64,000 nucleotides of DNA. Source: Tessaracoccus oleiagri (lineage in GTDB: Bacteria; Actinomycetota; Actinomycetes; Propionibacteriales; Propionibacteriaceae). Under the pieces are notes generated by a model. It was not told the DNA's origin. It made no database searches and saw only the letters and a list, made by a program, of their open reading frames with translations. Every line of letters starts with the position of its first letter. Positions within the stretch are counted from its first letter, which is position 1. The stretch spans positions 62,001 through 126,000 of the forward strand of contig NZ_FNGP01000006.1 in assembly GCF_900103275.1 (NCBI RefSeq). The letters run 5' to 3'. This document shows positions 17,378 to 25,055 of this stretch, one piece after another. A program made the translations under genes and the position numbers.

Positions 17378-18451
17378 TCAGGGCGCGACGAAGGGGAACT
17401 CCGCGAACCGGCGCCGCACGCCCGCCTGGGCGGCCTTCGGGACCCCTTCGGTCTCGGTGACCTCGAGCGTTCGACTGCCGTTGCGTCCGCCCCGCGTCCA
17501 GAATCCCCGCACGACGCCGTCGACCACGATGGAGCGCCGGAAGACCCCGTTGTTGCCCGGCACCAGCGCGCGGTGCGTCGCCTCGTCCATGGCGAAGAGC
17601 CGGTCCTTGTAGCCGAGGATGAACTCGTCGAACCCCGGCAGGAGCAGCGGGGCCGCGGCGGCCCGCGCCAGGTCGGCGACCCGCCCGTGGAGTCCCGCCG
17701 CCGCGAAGGTCTCGTCGCCGAGCGCCTCGACGTCGTCGGCGAGCAGCGGGACCGCCCTGCGGATACGGGCGAGCGGGAGCTTCGTCCACCAGGCGAAGTC
17801 GGCGATGGTCGCCGGCCCGCGGGTCCGGAAGTAGCGGCTGGCGAGCTCCCCGATCGCTGCCGTCTCGTCGCCCCCGAACCGGTCTGCGATGCCGGGCCCG
17901 AGGGTCTCGGAGGCGAGGACTATCTGCTGGTCCGAGCCGTTCCAGGGCCCGTGCACGAGCCGCCCGTCGGCGATCAGCACGAACAGGATGTGGTAGGCGC
18001 GGCCCCCGCTGGGGTCGATGCCGACCGAACGCAGTAGTTCCTGGTAGCGCGCCCGGCTCACGCCGTCGCCTGCGGCGTGCGGCGCGACCACCTCGAACGC
18101 GCGCTCGATGGCGTCGTCGCCGAAGTCGTGGTTGCGGGCTCTCCGCTGGGCCGCGGCGCGCAGCGTCGGCGGCGCGCACAGCTCGGTCATCCAGCGCAGG
18201 TCGGCCGCGGGTGCGAGGAACACCGTGCCGCGCATCGGGTAGCCGCGCACCAGGGTCCGCGCGTCCAGCGCGGCGAGCACCTCGTCGACGCCGCCGCGGC
18301 GGGTGCGGAGCGCGGTGGAGGCGAGCACGCCGGGCAGGTCCTGGCCCTGCATGAGCCCCAGCGCCGAGACGGCGTCGAGCGGAGAGGCATAGGGCCGGTC
18401 GACGAGCCCTTGGGCGACCAGGCGTGAGCGCGCGAGGGTTCGGTCAGGCAC
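17378..18451 (-). CDS. Winged-helix DNA-binding protein, AlkZ/YcaQ family
   Basis: A 357-residue member of the HTH_42 family. Known members are DNA glycosylases: AlkZ of Streptomyces unhooks azinomycin crosslinks and E. coli YcaQ (AlkX) opens nitrogen-mustard crosslinks. The N-terminal LMQGQDLPG motif (Q35, Q37) matches the catalytic Q-x-Q of AlkZ. Later landmarks are RGTVFLAPAADLRWM near 75, RYFRTRGPATIADFAWW near 208 and LLLPGFDEFILGYKDR near 272-287. A glycosylase acting on alkylated DNA is the best guess. ATG 18451 overlaps the amine oxidase stop by 8 bases (ATGCCTGA), so the two are co-translated. Confidence 0.82.
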   Translation of the reverse strand: MPDRTLARSRLVAQGLVDRPYASPLDAVSALGLMQGQDLPGVLASTALRTRRGGVDEVLAALDARTLVRGYPMRGTVFLAPAADLRWMTELCAPPTLRAAAQRRARNHDFGDDAIERAFEVVAPHAAGDGVSRARYQELLRSVGIDPSGGRAYHILFVLIADGRLVHGPWNGSDQQIVLASETLGPGIADRFGGDETAAIGELASRYFRTRGPATIADFAWWTKLPLARIRRAVPLLADDVEALGDETFAAAGLHGRVADLARAAAAPLLLPGFDEFILGYKDRLFAMDEATHRALVPGNNGVFRRSIVVDGVVRGFWTRGGRNGSRTLEVTETEGVPKAAQAGVRRRFAEFPFVAP

Positions 18452-19796
18452 TCTGCGAGGCTACCGCAGCGGCAGCGCTCAACCCGGAGCGCACGGCCCC
18501 TTCCATGTAGCCGTTGAACTTCGTGGTGTACTCGGCACCGGCCCAGTGCAGGACGCCCTCGGGCTCGGCGAGCCCGGGGCCGACCGCGGTCCAGATGCCG
18601 GGCGCGAAGTGGGCGCCGTGGCAGCCGCCGGAGTACGGCTCCGCCGACCAGTCGCGCTCGATGTAGGCCACCGGCTTCGGCACGTCGGAGCCGAAGGACT
18701 GCCGGACCGACTCCAGGAACGCCCGCTCGCGGATCGTCGTGGTGCGCTTGGACAGGGAGTCGGCTTCGGAGCCGGCGAAGAAGCCCATCAGGTGGCCGCC
18801 GGTGGTGCCGTCGGTGGTGGTGTCGAAGGTGACGCGGACCGCGCCCTCGTCGGCGCTGGACTGGCCGGAGAGGCCGCGTTCGCGCCAGAACGGCCGGTCG
18901 AACAGGAGGTACGCCTTGATGACGTTGCCTGGGCTGACCTTGTCCGCGGCCTCCGCGCGCCACGCCGGCAGCGGTGGCTCGTGCTCGAGGTTCATCGCGA
19001 GCCGGGGCGGCAGCGTCGAGATGACGTGGCGCGCGCGGATCTCCTCGCCGTCCGCCAGTTCGAGCGTGGCCTCGTCGGCACTGTGGCGCACCTTCGTCAC
19101 GACCGTCCGCAACCGGACGACATCGCCGAGATCCTTCCCCAGCGCTTCCGCGACACGGTAGACGCCCCCGCGGACCCGGAGCTGCTGCAGCTTGCCGTTG
19201 GTGGCCAGCATGCTCTCGAGGTCGGGGCCGGTGCCGACGAAGTCCAGCCCCTGCTTGAGGGTGGTGTCCTCGTCGAGCTCGCCGAAGGCGGCGCGGTACA
19301 CCTCCTCGAAGCGCTGTTGGGCCTTCTTGGTGCGCATGTTGGACTTCGCCCAGCGGCGCAGGCTCTGCCCGAGCCAGACGTGGTTGGCCGCGGCCCACGC
19401 GGGGTCGTCCTCCAGCCGGTGGGCGAGGCGACGGAGCCGCAGGAGGCCCTGGCCGAGGTCGGAGATCTCGAAGGGGTTGAGGGTGGCGCGGTCCTCGTCG
19501 GTGGGGATCTGGACCGCCTTGCCGTGCGCGCGGACGATGAAGTCGCCGCCCTGGGTGGGCAGGGGAATGGTCTCGAGGCCGTACTTGTGCACGAGCTCCA
19601 GGAGCGCGTCGAAGCCGGGGCCGATCCACTGTCCGCCCAGTTCGAGGTAGGAGCCGTCGGCCAGTTCCGCGTTCTCCACGCGTCCGCCCACGCGGTCGCG
19701 GGCCTCCAGCACCACGACGCTCAGTCCGCGACTCCGCAGGTCCTGCGCCGCGACCAGGCCGGCGAGGCCAGCACCGATGATGGCGCAGTCGAACAT
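18444..19796 (-). CDS. Flavin monoamine oxidase
   Basis: An FAD-dependent amine oxidase of 450 residues. The dinucleotide-binding motif CAIIGAGLAGLVAAQ is at about 4-18, with LEARDRVGGRV near 30-40 and LGGQWIGP near 53-60. The C-terminal FAD site includes VGPGLAEPEGVLHWAGAE. Members oxidise primary amines to aldehydes with release of ammonia and hydrogen peroxide; polyamines or aromatic amines are possible substrates. No signal peptide. AGAGGAGG lies 6 bases before ATG 19796, and an operator-like palindrome straddles the likely transcription start. It heads a two-gene operon with the AlkZ-like gene. Confidence 0.9.
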   Translation of the reverse strand: MFDCAIIGAGLAGLVAAQDLRSRGLSVVVLEARDRVGGRVENAELADGSYLELGGQWIGPGFDALLELVHKYGLETIPLPTQGGDFIVRAHGKAVQIPTDEDRATLNPFEISDLGQGLLRLRRLAHRLEDDPAWAAANHVWLGQSLRRWAKSNMRTKKAQQRFEEVYRAAFGELDEDTTLKQGLDFVGTGPDLESMLATNGKLQQLRVRGGVYRVAEALGKDLGDVVRLRTVVTKVRHSADEATLELADGEEIRARHVISTLPPRLAMNLEHEPPLPAWRAEAADKVSPGNVIKAYLLFDRPFWRERGLSGQSSADEGAVRVTFDTTTDGTTGGHLMGFFAGSEADSLSKRTTTIRERAFLESVRQSFGSDVPKPVAYIERDWSAEPYSGGCHGAHFAPGIWTAVGPGLAEPEGVLHWAGAEYTTKFNGYMEGAVRSGLSAAAAVASQSA

Positions 19797-19817
19797 GGTC
19801 GTCCTCCTCTTGTGAAT

Positions 19818-19841
19818 CAGCAGTTTGCTGGTCCAACCCTA
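19818..19841 (-). promoter_or_regulatory. Amine oxidase promoter with a start-site palindrome
   Basis: The -10 box TAGGGT occupies 19836-19841. A 13-bp palindrome (5-bp arms CAGCA and TGCTG around a 3-base centre) lies at 19818-19830, from about the transcription start onward, where a repressor would block initiation. Confidence 0.4.
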
Positions 19842-19940
19842 CAAACCCGTGAAAAGCGATCTTCGGGCACCCCGACTTTGGCTGACCTAACCTGTCGGCG
19901 CCGGCCCCGCGACGGGGGTGGGCCAGGGGTATGGAGGCAA

Positions 19941-20016
19941 TGGAGCCGTCCACGGGATTCGAACCCGTGACCTACGCTTTACGAGAGCGTCGCTCTACCT
20001 ACTGAGCTAGGACGGC
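19941..20016 (-). tRNA. tRNA-Thr(CGT)
   Basis: 76 bases including an encoded CCA end. The acceptor stem pairs GCCGTCC with GGACGGC. The anticodon stem ACGCT/AGCGT encloses the loop CTCGTAA, so the anticodon is CGT, reading ACG. The T arm contains GGTTCGAATCC. No introns or unusual loops seen. Confidence 0.97.
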
Positions 20017-20027
20017 AGCAAGGCAAG

Positions 20028-20058
20028 ACTATAGCGGCCCGCTGCCGCCGATGCCCAA
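20028..20058 (-). promoter_or_regulatory. tRNA-Thr promoter
   Basis: TTGGGC (20053-20058) and TATAGT (20028-20033) are separated by 19 bases; the transcript would start a few bases before the mature tRNA end at 20016. The tRNA-Pro promoter has the same long spacer. Confidence 0.5.
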
Positions 20059-20081
20059 TTCCGGGGGCGACTTTTTCGCGC

Positions 20082-21740
20082 TCAGGTGCAGCGGGTGCCC
20101 TCGTCGGGGAGGGTGCCGTCGGCGAGGTAGCGGTCCACCGCGTCGGCGACGCACTCGCTCGGTCCGGTGACGGCGCCGTGGCCGGGTCCGTCGTAGGTCA
20201 GCAGCGTCGCGGGCTCGAGCTGCTCGGCCATCCGCACGGCCTGCTCGTACGGGGTGGCGGAGTCGCCCGTGCCACCGATGACGAGGATCGGGTCGGCGCC
20301 CTCGGCCGTGAGCTTGTAGGGCGGGTTGGACTCCGCGGTCCACAACTCGCAGGCGTACGTGATGCCCATGTGCCGGCCGAGGACGGGAGCGCGCCGGGCA
20401 CCCTCCGCAGCGAGCTCCTGCACCTCGTCGACGCCCTCGTCCGGCCAGTCCGCGCAGAGCATGGCGGGGAAGGCGTAGGCGATCGTGTCGTACCGGTCGG
20501 TGCCCCGCCCGTTGAGCTGGTCGGCGGAGGCGAGGAGCGCCTCCCCGTCGCCCCTCATGGCGGCCTGCAGCGCCAGCGCGAGCACCCGGTAGGCGCTGCT
20601 GTCGCCATAGAGGAACAGCGCGATTCCGGTGGCGGCGTGGGTCTGGGTGAGCAGCCGGTCGCCCACCGGCAGGGGCGACTGGTCGAGGCTGTCGAGCCAT
20701 TCGCTGACCTGCTCCTGCAGCTCGGCCGAGGAGGGCCCGTTCAGGGAGCAGACCTCCTGGCCGGCGCACCAGTCGGCCCACGCGACGAACGCGCGCTCGA
20801 AGCCCTCGATCTGGTAGATGGGCTCCGCATCGGTGATCTCGACGGCGGCGTCGAGGATGAGCCGACCCGAGGTGTCCGGGAACAGTTCGGCGTACATGGC
20901 GCCGATGTAGGTGCCGTACGAGACGCCGAAGAAGTTCAGCTTCTCGGCGCCGAGCAGGTGACGCAGGAGGTCCATGTCGCGCGCGACCTCGACGGACGAG
21001 AGGTGGTCCAGCAATTCGCCGGAGCCGTCGCGGCACTGCTGCGCGAAGTCCCGGTAGCCGTCCTGGAGGGCTCGGTCCTCCGCGTCGTCGTCGGGGCTGC
21101 CGTCGAGGCCGAGGATCTCGTCGGTCTCCTCCAGCGTGCCGCAGACGACGTGGGTGGAGCCGCCGGTGCCGCGCGGGTCGAAGCCGACGATGTCGTAGCC
21201 CTGCCAGTGGTCCGGGGCGAAGGAGGCGGCGAACTCCCGCCCGCTGGCGCCCGGCCCGCCGGGATTGACGAACAGGGGCCCGTTGACGGGGTTCGGGCTC
21301 GCGACCCGGTTCACTGCGAGCTCGATGGCGGCGGCGGCCGGGTCCTCCCAGTCCAGGGGCGCCAGCACGGTCGCGCACTCCGTCGCCTCGCCGCACTCGG
21401 CCCAGTCCAGGCTCTGCTCGGCGTAGGCGCGCAGGTCGGGTAGGCCGGCGGCGAACTCCACCCCGGGGTCCCCCTGCGCCTCGTAGTCGAGTTGCCGGTC
21501 GGGGTTGAGTTCCTCGTCGACGTCGAACACCTCGATGGAGTCCAGGGGCTCGGGGAGTTCACCCGGGAGCCGGTCCTCCTCGCCCAGCTCACTCGGCGAC
21601 GGGCGGGCGCTGGGGCTCACGGTGGGCTGCTGGTCGGCGGGTGCACCACCGCCGACCATCCCGAAGAGAAACAGCGAGGCTACGAGCGCGACCGCCAAGA
21701 ACCCGATGACCGTCTGGGTCAGCCGCAAGCCTCTGTCCAT
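20082..21740 (-). CDS. Exported alpha/beta hydrolase, tripeptidyl aminopeptidase-like
   Basis: A 552-residue serine hydrolase (S33 family with a TAP-like C-terminus). A signal-anchor helix at about residues 9-29 is followed by a Pro/Ser-rich spacer, so it acts outside the membrane, either anchored or released. The nucleophile is S274 in FFGVSYGTYIGAMY, the oxyanion region is NPGGPGASG near 159-167, the acid is likely the Asp in GGTGDSATP near residue 480 and the His is in YDGPGHGAV near 515. Relatives in Streptomyces release N-terminal tripeptides from proteins. ATG 21740 has a -10 box that overlaps the upstream stop codon. tRNA-Thr follows. Confidence 0.9.
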   Translation of the reverse strand: MDRGLRLTQTVIGFLAVALVASLFLFGMVGGGAPADQQPTVSPSARPSPSELGEEDRLPGELPEPLDSIEVFDVDEELNPDRQLDYEAQGDPGVEFAAGLPDLRAYAEQSLDWAECGEATECATVLAPLDWEDPAAAAIELAVNRVASPNPVNGPLFVNPGGPGASGREFAASFAPDHWQGYDIVGFDPRGTGGSTHVVCGTLEETDEILGLDGSPDDDAEDRALQDGYRDFAQQCRDGSGELLDHLSSVEVARDMDLLRHLLGAEKLNFFGVSYGTYIGAMYAELFPDTSGRLILDAAVEITDAEPIYQIEGFERAFVAWADWCAGQEVCSLNGPSSAELQEQVSEWLDSLDQSPLPVGDRLLTQTHAATGIALFLYGDSSAYRVLALALQAAMRGDGEALLASADQLNGRGTDRYDTIAYAFPAMLCADWPDEGVDEVQELAAEGARRAPVLGRHMGITYACELWTAESNPPYKLTAEGADPILVIGGTGDSATPYEQAVRMAEQLEPATLLTYDGPGHGAVTGPSECVADAVDRYLADGTLPDEGTRCT

Positions 21741-21746
21741 GCGTCC

Positions 21747-21752
21747 AGCCTA
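21747..21752 (-). promoter_or_regulatory. -10 box of the hydrolase, shared with a stop codon
   Basis: TAGGCT, 6 bases before ATG 21740. Its TAG is the stop codon of the upstream membrane-protein gene. Confidence 0.5.
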
Positions 21753-23180
21753 GTGGCTGCGCGCGGCCCTCGAATTGTCGCGAGCCCCGCGGATGGCACC
21801 GTCGATGCTCCACCGTCCGGCGCCGAACGCCATCAGGACCAGGGACACCGCCGCCGTGAGGAGGGTCCGGTCGCCGAGGAAGCCCTCCATGCCCTCCTGG
21901 AAGACGCTGAACGCGCCCCACCGGATGGTGACGAGGGAGGCGACCGACACGAAGAGGAGCAGGAAGCCGACGCCGCGGACGCCGAGGCCCAGCACGAGCA
22001 GCACGGCCATGGAGACCAGCCCGAAGCCGAGGATCCAGGCGACCAGCCGCGGCTCCGGTATCACCGTGCCGGAGAGGAAGTCCGTCGCGGCGTCGACGTC
22101 CTGGAGCACCTGGTAGCCCAGGACACCGATGATCGCGGCGACGACGAGGCGCAGCACGAACAGCGAGAAGGCGCCGAAGAACCGGTCCGACTGGCGCTTC
22201 ACGGGCGCGTTGACGACGCGGGTGTTGTCGGTGTCCGAGCCCGGGACCACGCCGAGGCGGGCGTCCCGGGCGTCGCGCTGCTCGCGCAGCCGCGCCATGC
22301 GGGCCTCCTCCTCGGCCTGCTCCTGCTGGAGGCGCGACTGGTCGATGACCTGGGTCTGGTCCTCCCGGTCCTCCTCGCGGTCGCGGCGGTAGAGACCGGC
22401 GAGCCCTGCTCCGCCCGCCGCTCCGGCGGCGGCAGCCGCGGCAGCGGTACCCACCGCGCTGTGCGGACGGTCGGTGGCGTCGTCGCGCACCTGGTGGGCC
22501 TCCTCTGCGGCCACCTGCTCCTCGAGGGGGCGCTCGTCGGCCGGCTGCTCGTCGACCTGCGTCTCGGGGTGGGGTTCACCGCTCAGCGACGGGTCGACCG
22601 GCGGCACGATCGGCCGCTGGCGGACCTGCGTCTCCTCGACGTCGTCGAACCGCTCGCCGTCCACCTCCTCGACGGTCTGGCGTTCGCCCCAGGGGTCGCT
22701 GAGGACAGGGTCCGCCTGCCGCTCGTCGACCGGCTCGTCGACCGGCTCGTCGACCGGCTGATCGACGGGTGGCGGGGCCTGCAGGTCCTCGACGGGCCGC
22801 TCCTCCCCCACCGCGCCATCGCCGGGCGCGTCAACGGCGTACTCGTCGTCCCGGGCGATGGGCGAGACCGTGTCGTCGGCGACGATGTCGGGCTCCTGGT
22901 CGCCACGCGGGGCGTCGGGCTCGGTGAGCGCATCGCGCTCGGAGTACTCGGCGGTGGGCTCCTCGTCGCCCCACTCCTGGCCGACGGTGTCCTCGGGGCG
23001 CGACTCGGTGGGCCGCTGGTACTCCTTGGCGGCCGCGGGAGTGGGCACCGGGACGGCCTGCTCCTCCGAGTAATCGTTCCACTCCGCGGGGTTGATCTCG
23101 ACGCCGTAGTCGGTGTCGCTATCCCAGTCCTCGCGCGGTGTGCCCTCCTTGACCCAGTCGTTGGAGTCATTGGTCGACAT
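21750..23180 (-). CDS. Acidic Pro/Glu-rich protein with a C-terminal DoxX-like membrane domain
   Basis: The first 310 or so of 476 residues are hydrophilic, highly acidic and low in complexity, with a PVDE/PVDQ repeat near 138-154, and an Ala/Gly-rich patch near 250. They are likely disordered. The rest has about four hydrophobic segments (about 338-358, 380-400, 405-425 and 440-458) resembling a DoxX-type domain. I use ATG 23180, with GAGGT 5 bases upstream, rather than the in-frame TTG at 23195. The start of the tail next to the membrane is charged (RQSDRFFGAF). Function unknown; the acidic region probably lies in the cytoplasm. It stands between holB and the hydrolase on the same strand. 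Confidence 0.75.
   Translation of the reverse strand: MSTNDSNDWVKEGTPREDWDSDTDYGVEINPAEWNDYSEEQAVPVPTPAAAKEYQRPTESRPEDTVGQEWGDEEPTAEYSERDALTEPDAPRGDQEPDIVADDTVSPIARDDEYAVDAPGDGAVGEERPVEDLQAPPPVDQPVDEPVDEPVDERQADPVLSDPWGERQTVEEVDGERFDDVEETQVRQRPIVPPVDPSLSGEPHPETQVDEQPADERPLEEQVAAEEAHQVRDDATDRPHSAVGTAAAAAAAGAAGGAGLAGLYRRDREEDREDQTQVIDQSRLQQEQAEEEARMARLREQRDARDARLGVVPGSDTDNTRVVNAPVKRQSDRFFGAFSLFVLRLVVAAIIGVLGYQVLQDVDAATDFLSGTVIPEPRLVAWILGFGLVSMAVLLVLGLGVRGVGFLLLFVSVASLVTIRWGAFSVFQEGMEGFLGDRTLLTAAVSLVLMAFGAGRWSIDGAIRGARDNSRAARSH
22721..22768. repeat. 12-bp tandem repeat in the acidic protein gene
   Basis: Three exact copies of gctcgtcgaccg (22721-22756) and a fourth with three changes (22757-22768). 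Because 12 is a multiple of 3, copy-number change would add or remove PVDE units without a frameshift. Confidence 0.8.
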
Positions 23181-23263
23181 GGTGACCTCACTCAATCCCT
23201 AGACAGTCTTCCGAGCCATTCTGTCAGCCGGAAGCGTCCACGCCGGGCGGGACACGCGGCGCC

Positions 23264-24406
23264 TCAACTGCGCGCGACGCCGATCAGGAGCGACTCGAAT
23301 GCCATCTGGGGTGCGACGTTGCCCTCCAGCTTGGTGCGGGTGTCGAGTATCACGTCCAGCGCGCGGATGGTCTGCTCCGGGGTCCTCCGCCGCGCGACCG
23401 GCTCGATGACGTCCTGCAGGTCGGCGTTGATGAGCGGCGTGTGCGGGGCGGTCTGCAGGGCGAGCACGTCGCGGTAGAAGGACGTGAGCTCGGTGAGGGT
23501 CCGGTCCAGGGAGTCGCGCACGATGCGCTTGTGGCGCTTCTTCTGCTCGTCCTCCAGGTCGCGGATGGCGGCCTGCGCGTGGCGGGCGACGCGGGCACCC
23601 CGGCCGGTGGCGCCGAGCGACTCCTGGAGCGCGGCCATCTCCTTCGCGTCCAACTCGGCGCAGAGTTCGTCGGCGTCGGCGTTGGCCGCGGCCACCAGGT
23701 TCTCCGCGGCGACGATGCAGTCCGTCAGCGACTTCAGCCGCCCGGGCAACGTGAGGACCTCGTGCCGGCGGATCCGGGCGTCCTCGGAGCGGGCCAGCGC
23801 CCGGGCGCGTCCGACGTGCCCCTGCGCGGCGCGGGCCGCGTGCGCCGCCAGCGCCTCCGGTACGCCGTCGCGCTCCATCAGGAGCTGGGCGACCGCCTCG
23901 TCGCTGGGGGTGACGAGACGGGCCACCCGGCATCGGGAGCGGATGGTGACGATCACGTCGTCCGGGGTGGGCGCGCAGAGCAGCCAGACGGTCTGCCGCG
24001 CCGGCTCCTCGAGCGCCTTGAGCAGCGCGTCGGCGCCGCGCTCGGTGACCCGGTCGGCGTCCTCCACCACGACAATCTGGTAGCGGCCCTGGACGGGCGC
24101 GATGTTGGCGCGACTGGCCATGCCGCGCGCCAGGTCGACGCCGATCGACAGCTGCTCGGTGCGCACCAGCGTGACGTCGGGGTGGGCCCCGCTCAGCGTG
24201 GTCCGGCACTGCTCGCACTCGCCGCAGCCGCCGCGCGGGCACTGGAGGGCGGCCGCGAAGGCCCGGGCGGCGTTGGACCGGCCGCTGCCGGGCGGGCCGA
24301 CGAACAGCCAGGCGTGCGTCATGGCGTGCGCGTCGCCAGCGACGGCGCGGCGCAGCGTGGCGATCACGCGCTCCTGCCCGATCAGTTCACCGAAGACGTC
24401 CGCCAT
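23264..24406 (-). CDS. holB: DNA polymerase III subunit delta'
   Basis: Part of the clamp-loader complex with delta and gamma/tau. In 380 residues the AAA+ core shows GQERVIATLRRAV near 10-22, the P-loop position GPPGSGRS near 37-44 and a zinc-binding cluster C-x4-C-x2-C-x2-C near 57-68. The P-loop has Arg instead of the ATP-binding Lys, as expected of delta', which does not hydrolyse ATP. Then follow VVVEDADRVTERGADALLKA and EEPARQTVWLL. ATG 24406 has GGAGG 8 bases upstream. tmk ends 4 bases before it, so the two are co-transcribed, a common actinobacterial pairing. Confidence 0.93.
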   Translation of the reverse strand: MADVFGELIGQERVIATLRRAVAGDAHAMTHAWLFVGPPGSGRSNAARAFAAALQCPRGGCGECEQCRTTLSGAHPDVTLVRTEQLSIGVDLARGMASRANIAPVQGRYQIVVVEDADRVTERGADALLKALEEPARQTVWLLCAPTPDDVIVTIRSRCRVARLVTPSDEAVAQLLMERDGVPEALAAHAARAAQGHVGRARALARSEDARIRRHEVLTLPGRLKSLTDCIVAAENLVAAANADADELCAELDAKEMAALQESLGATGRGARVARHAQAAIRDLEDEQKKRHKRIVRDSLDRTLTELTSFYRDVLALQTAPHTPLINADLQDVIEPVARRRTPEQTIRALDVILDTRTKLEGNVAPQMAFESLLIGVARS

Positions 24407-24410
24407 GGGC

Positions 24411-25055
24411 TCATCCTCCCACCTGTGTCGGACGATTCTCCCGCGTCCGCAGCAGGCGATCGACGGCCTCCGCTACCGCCGCCGCGATCCGCTCCCGGGT
24501 GTCCCGCGCGTCGAGGACGAGGTACTGGGCGGGGCGTTCGGCTGCGAGGTCGAGGAAGTGATGCCGGGCGCGGCGGTGGAGTTCGAGACCTGCGGCCTCG
24601 AGCCGGTCCTTCCGCTCGATCGTGGCGACGGCCGCGGCCGGGTCGGTGTCCAGCAGCACGGTCAGGTCGGGCCGGAGGTGGTCCACCGCCCACCACGCGA
24701 TCTGGCTCACCTCGGCGACGTCCAGCGCGCGGCCGGCGCCCTGGTAGGCGATCATCGAGTCGACGTAGCGGTCGGAGACGACCACCATCCCCGACGCGAG
24801 CGCCGGGCGGATCAGCTGGTGGACGTGCTGGGCCTTGTCGGCCGCGTACATCAGCGCCTCGGCGCGGTGGTCGACGTCGCCGGAGGCGGGGTCGAGGATG
24901 AGGCGACGCAGTTCGGCGCCGAGCTCGGTGCCGCCGGGCTGGCGGGTGACGAGGTGCTCGACCCCGCGTTCGGCCAGGTGCCGGGTCAGCATGCGGACCT
25001 GGGTGGACTTGCCCACCGAGTCGCCGCCCTCGAAGACGACGAAGAGGCCGCTCAC
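24411..25055 (-). CDS. tmk: Thymidylate kinase
   Basis: Phosphorylates dTMP to dTDP for DNA synthesis. From GTG 25055 the protein is 214 residues, the normal length. Walker A FEGGDSVGKST is at 7-17, the DRY/H region VVSDRYVDSMIAYQGAGR near 97-114 and the LID region has KDRLEAAG near 157. The GTG overlaps the stop of the CYTH-CHAD gene (GTGA), which decides the start despite a long open frame upstream. The reading order topA, CYTH-CHAD, tmk, holB forms one tightly packed run. Confidence 0.94.
   Translation of the reverse strand: MSGLFVVFEGGDSVGKSTQVRMLTRHLAERGVEHLVTRQPGGTELGAELRRLILDPASGDVDHRAEALMYAADKAQHVHQLIRPALASGMVVVSDRYVDSMIAYQGAGRALDVAEVSQIAWWAVDHLRPDLTVLLDTDPAAAVATIERKDRLEAAGLELHRRARHHFLDLAAERPAQYLVLDARDTRERIAAAVAEAVDRLLRTRENRPTQVGG

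Noticed and set aside
22721-22768. CRISPR-like repeat
   Set aside because: Units are contiguous, 12 bases long and in a reading frame, with no spacers.
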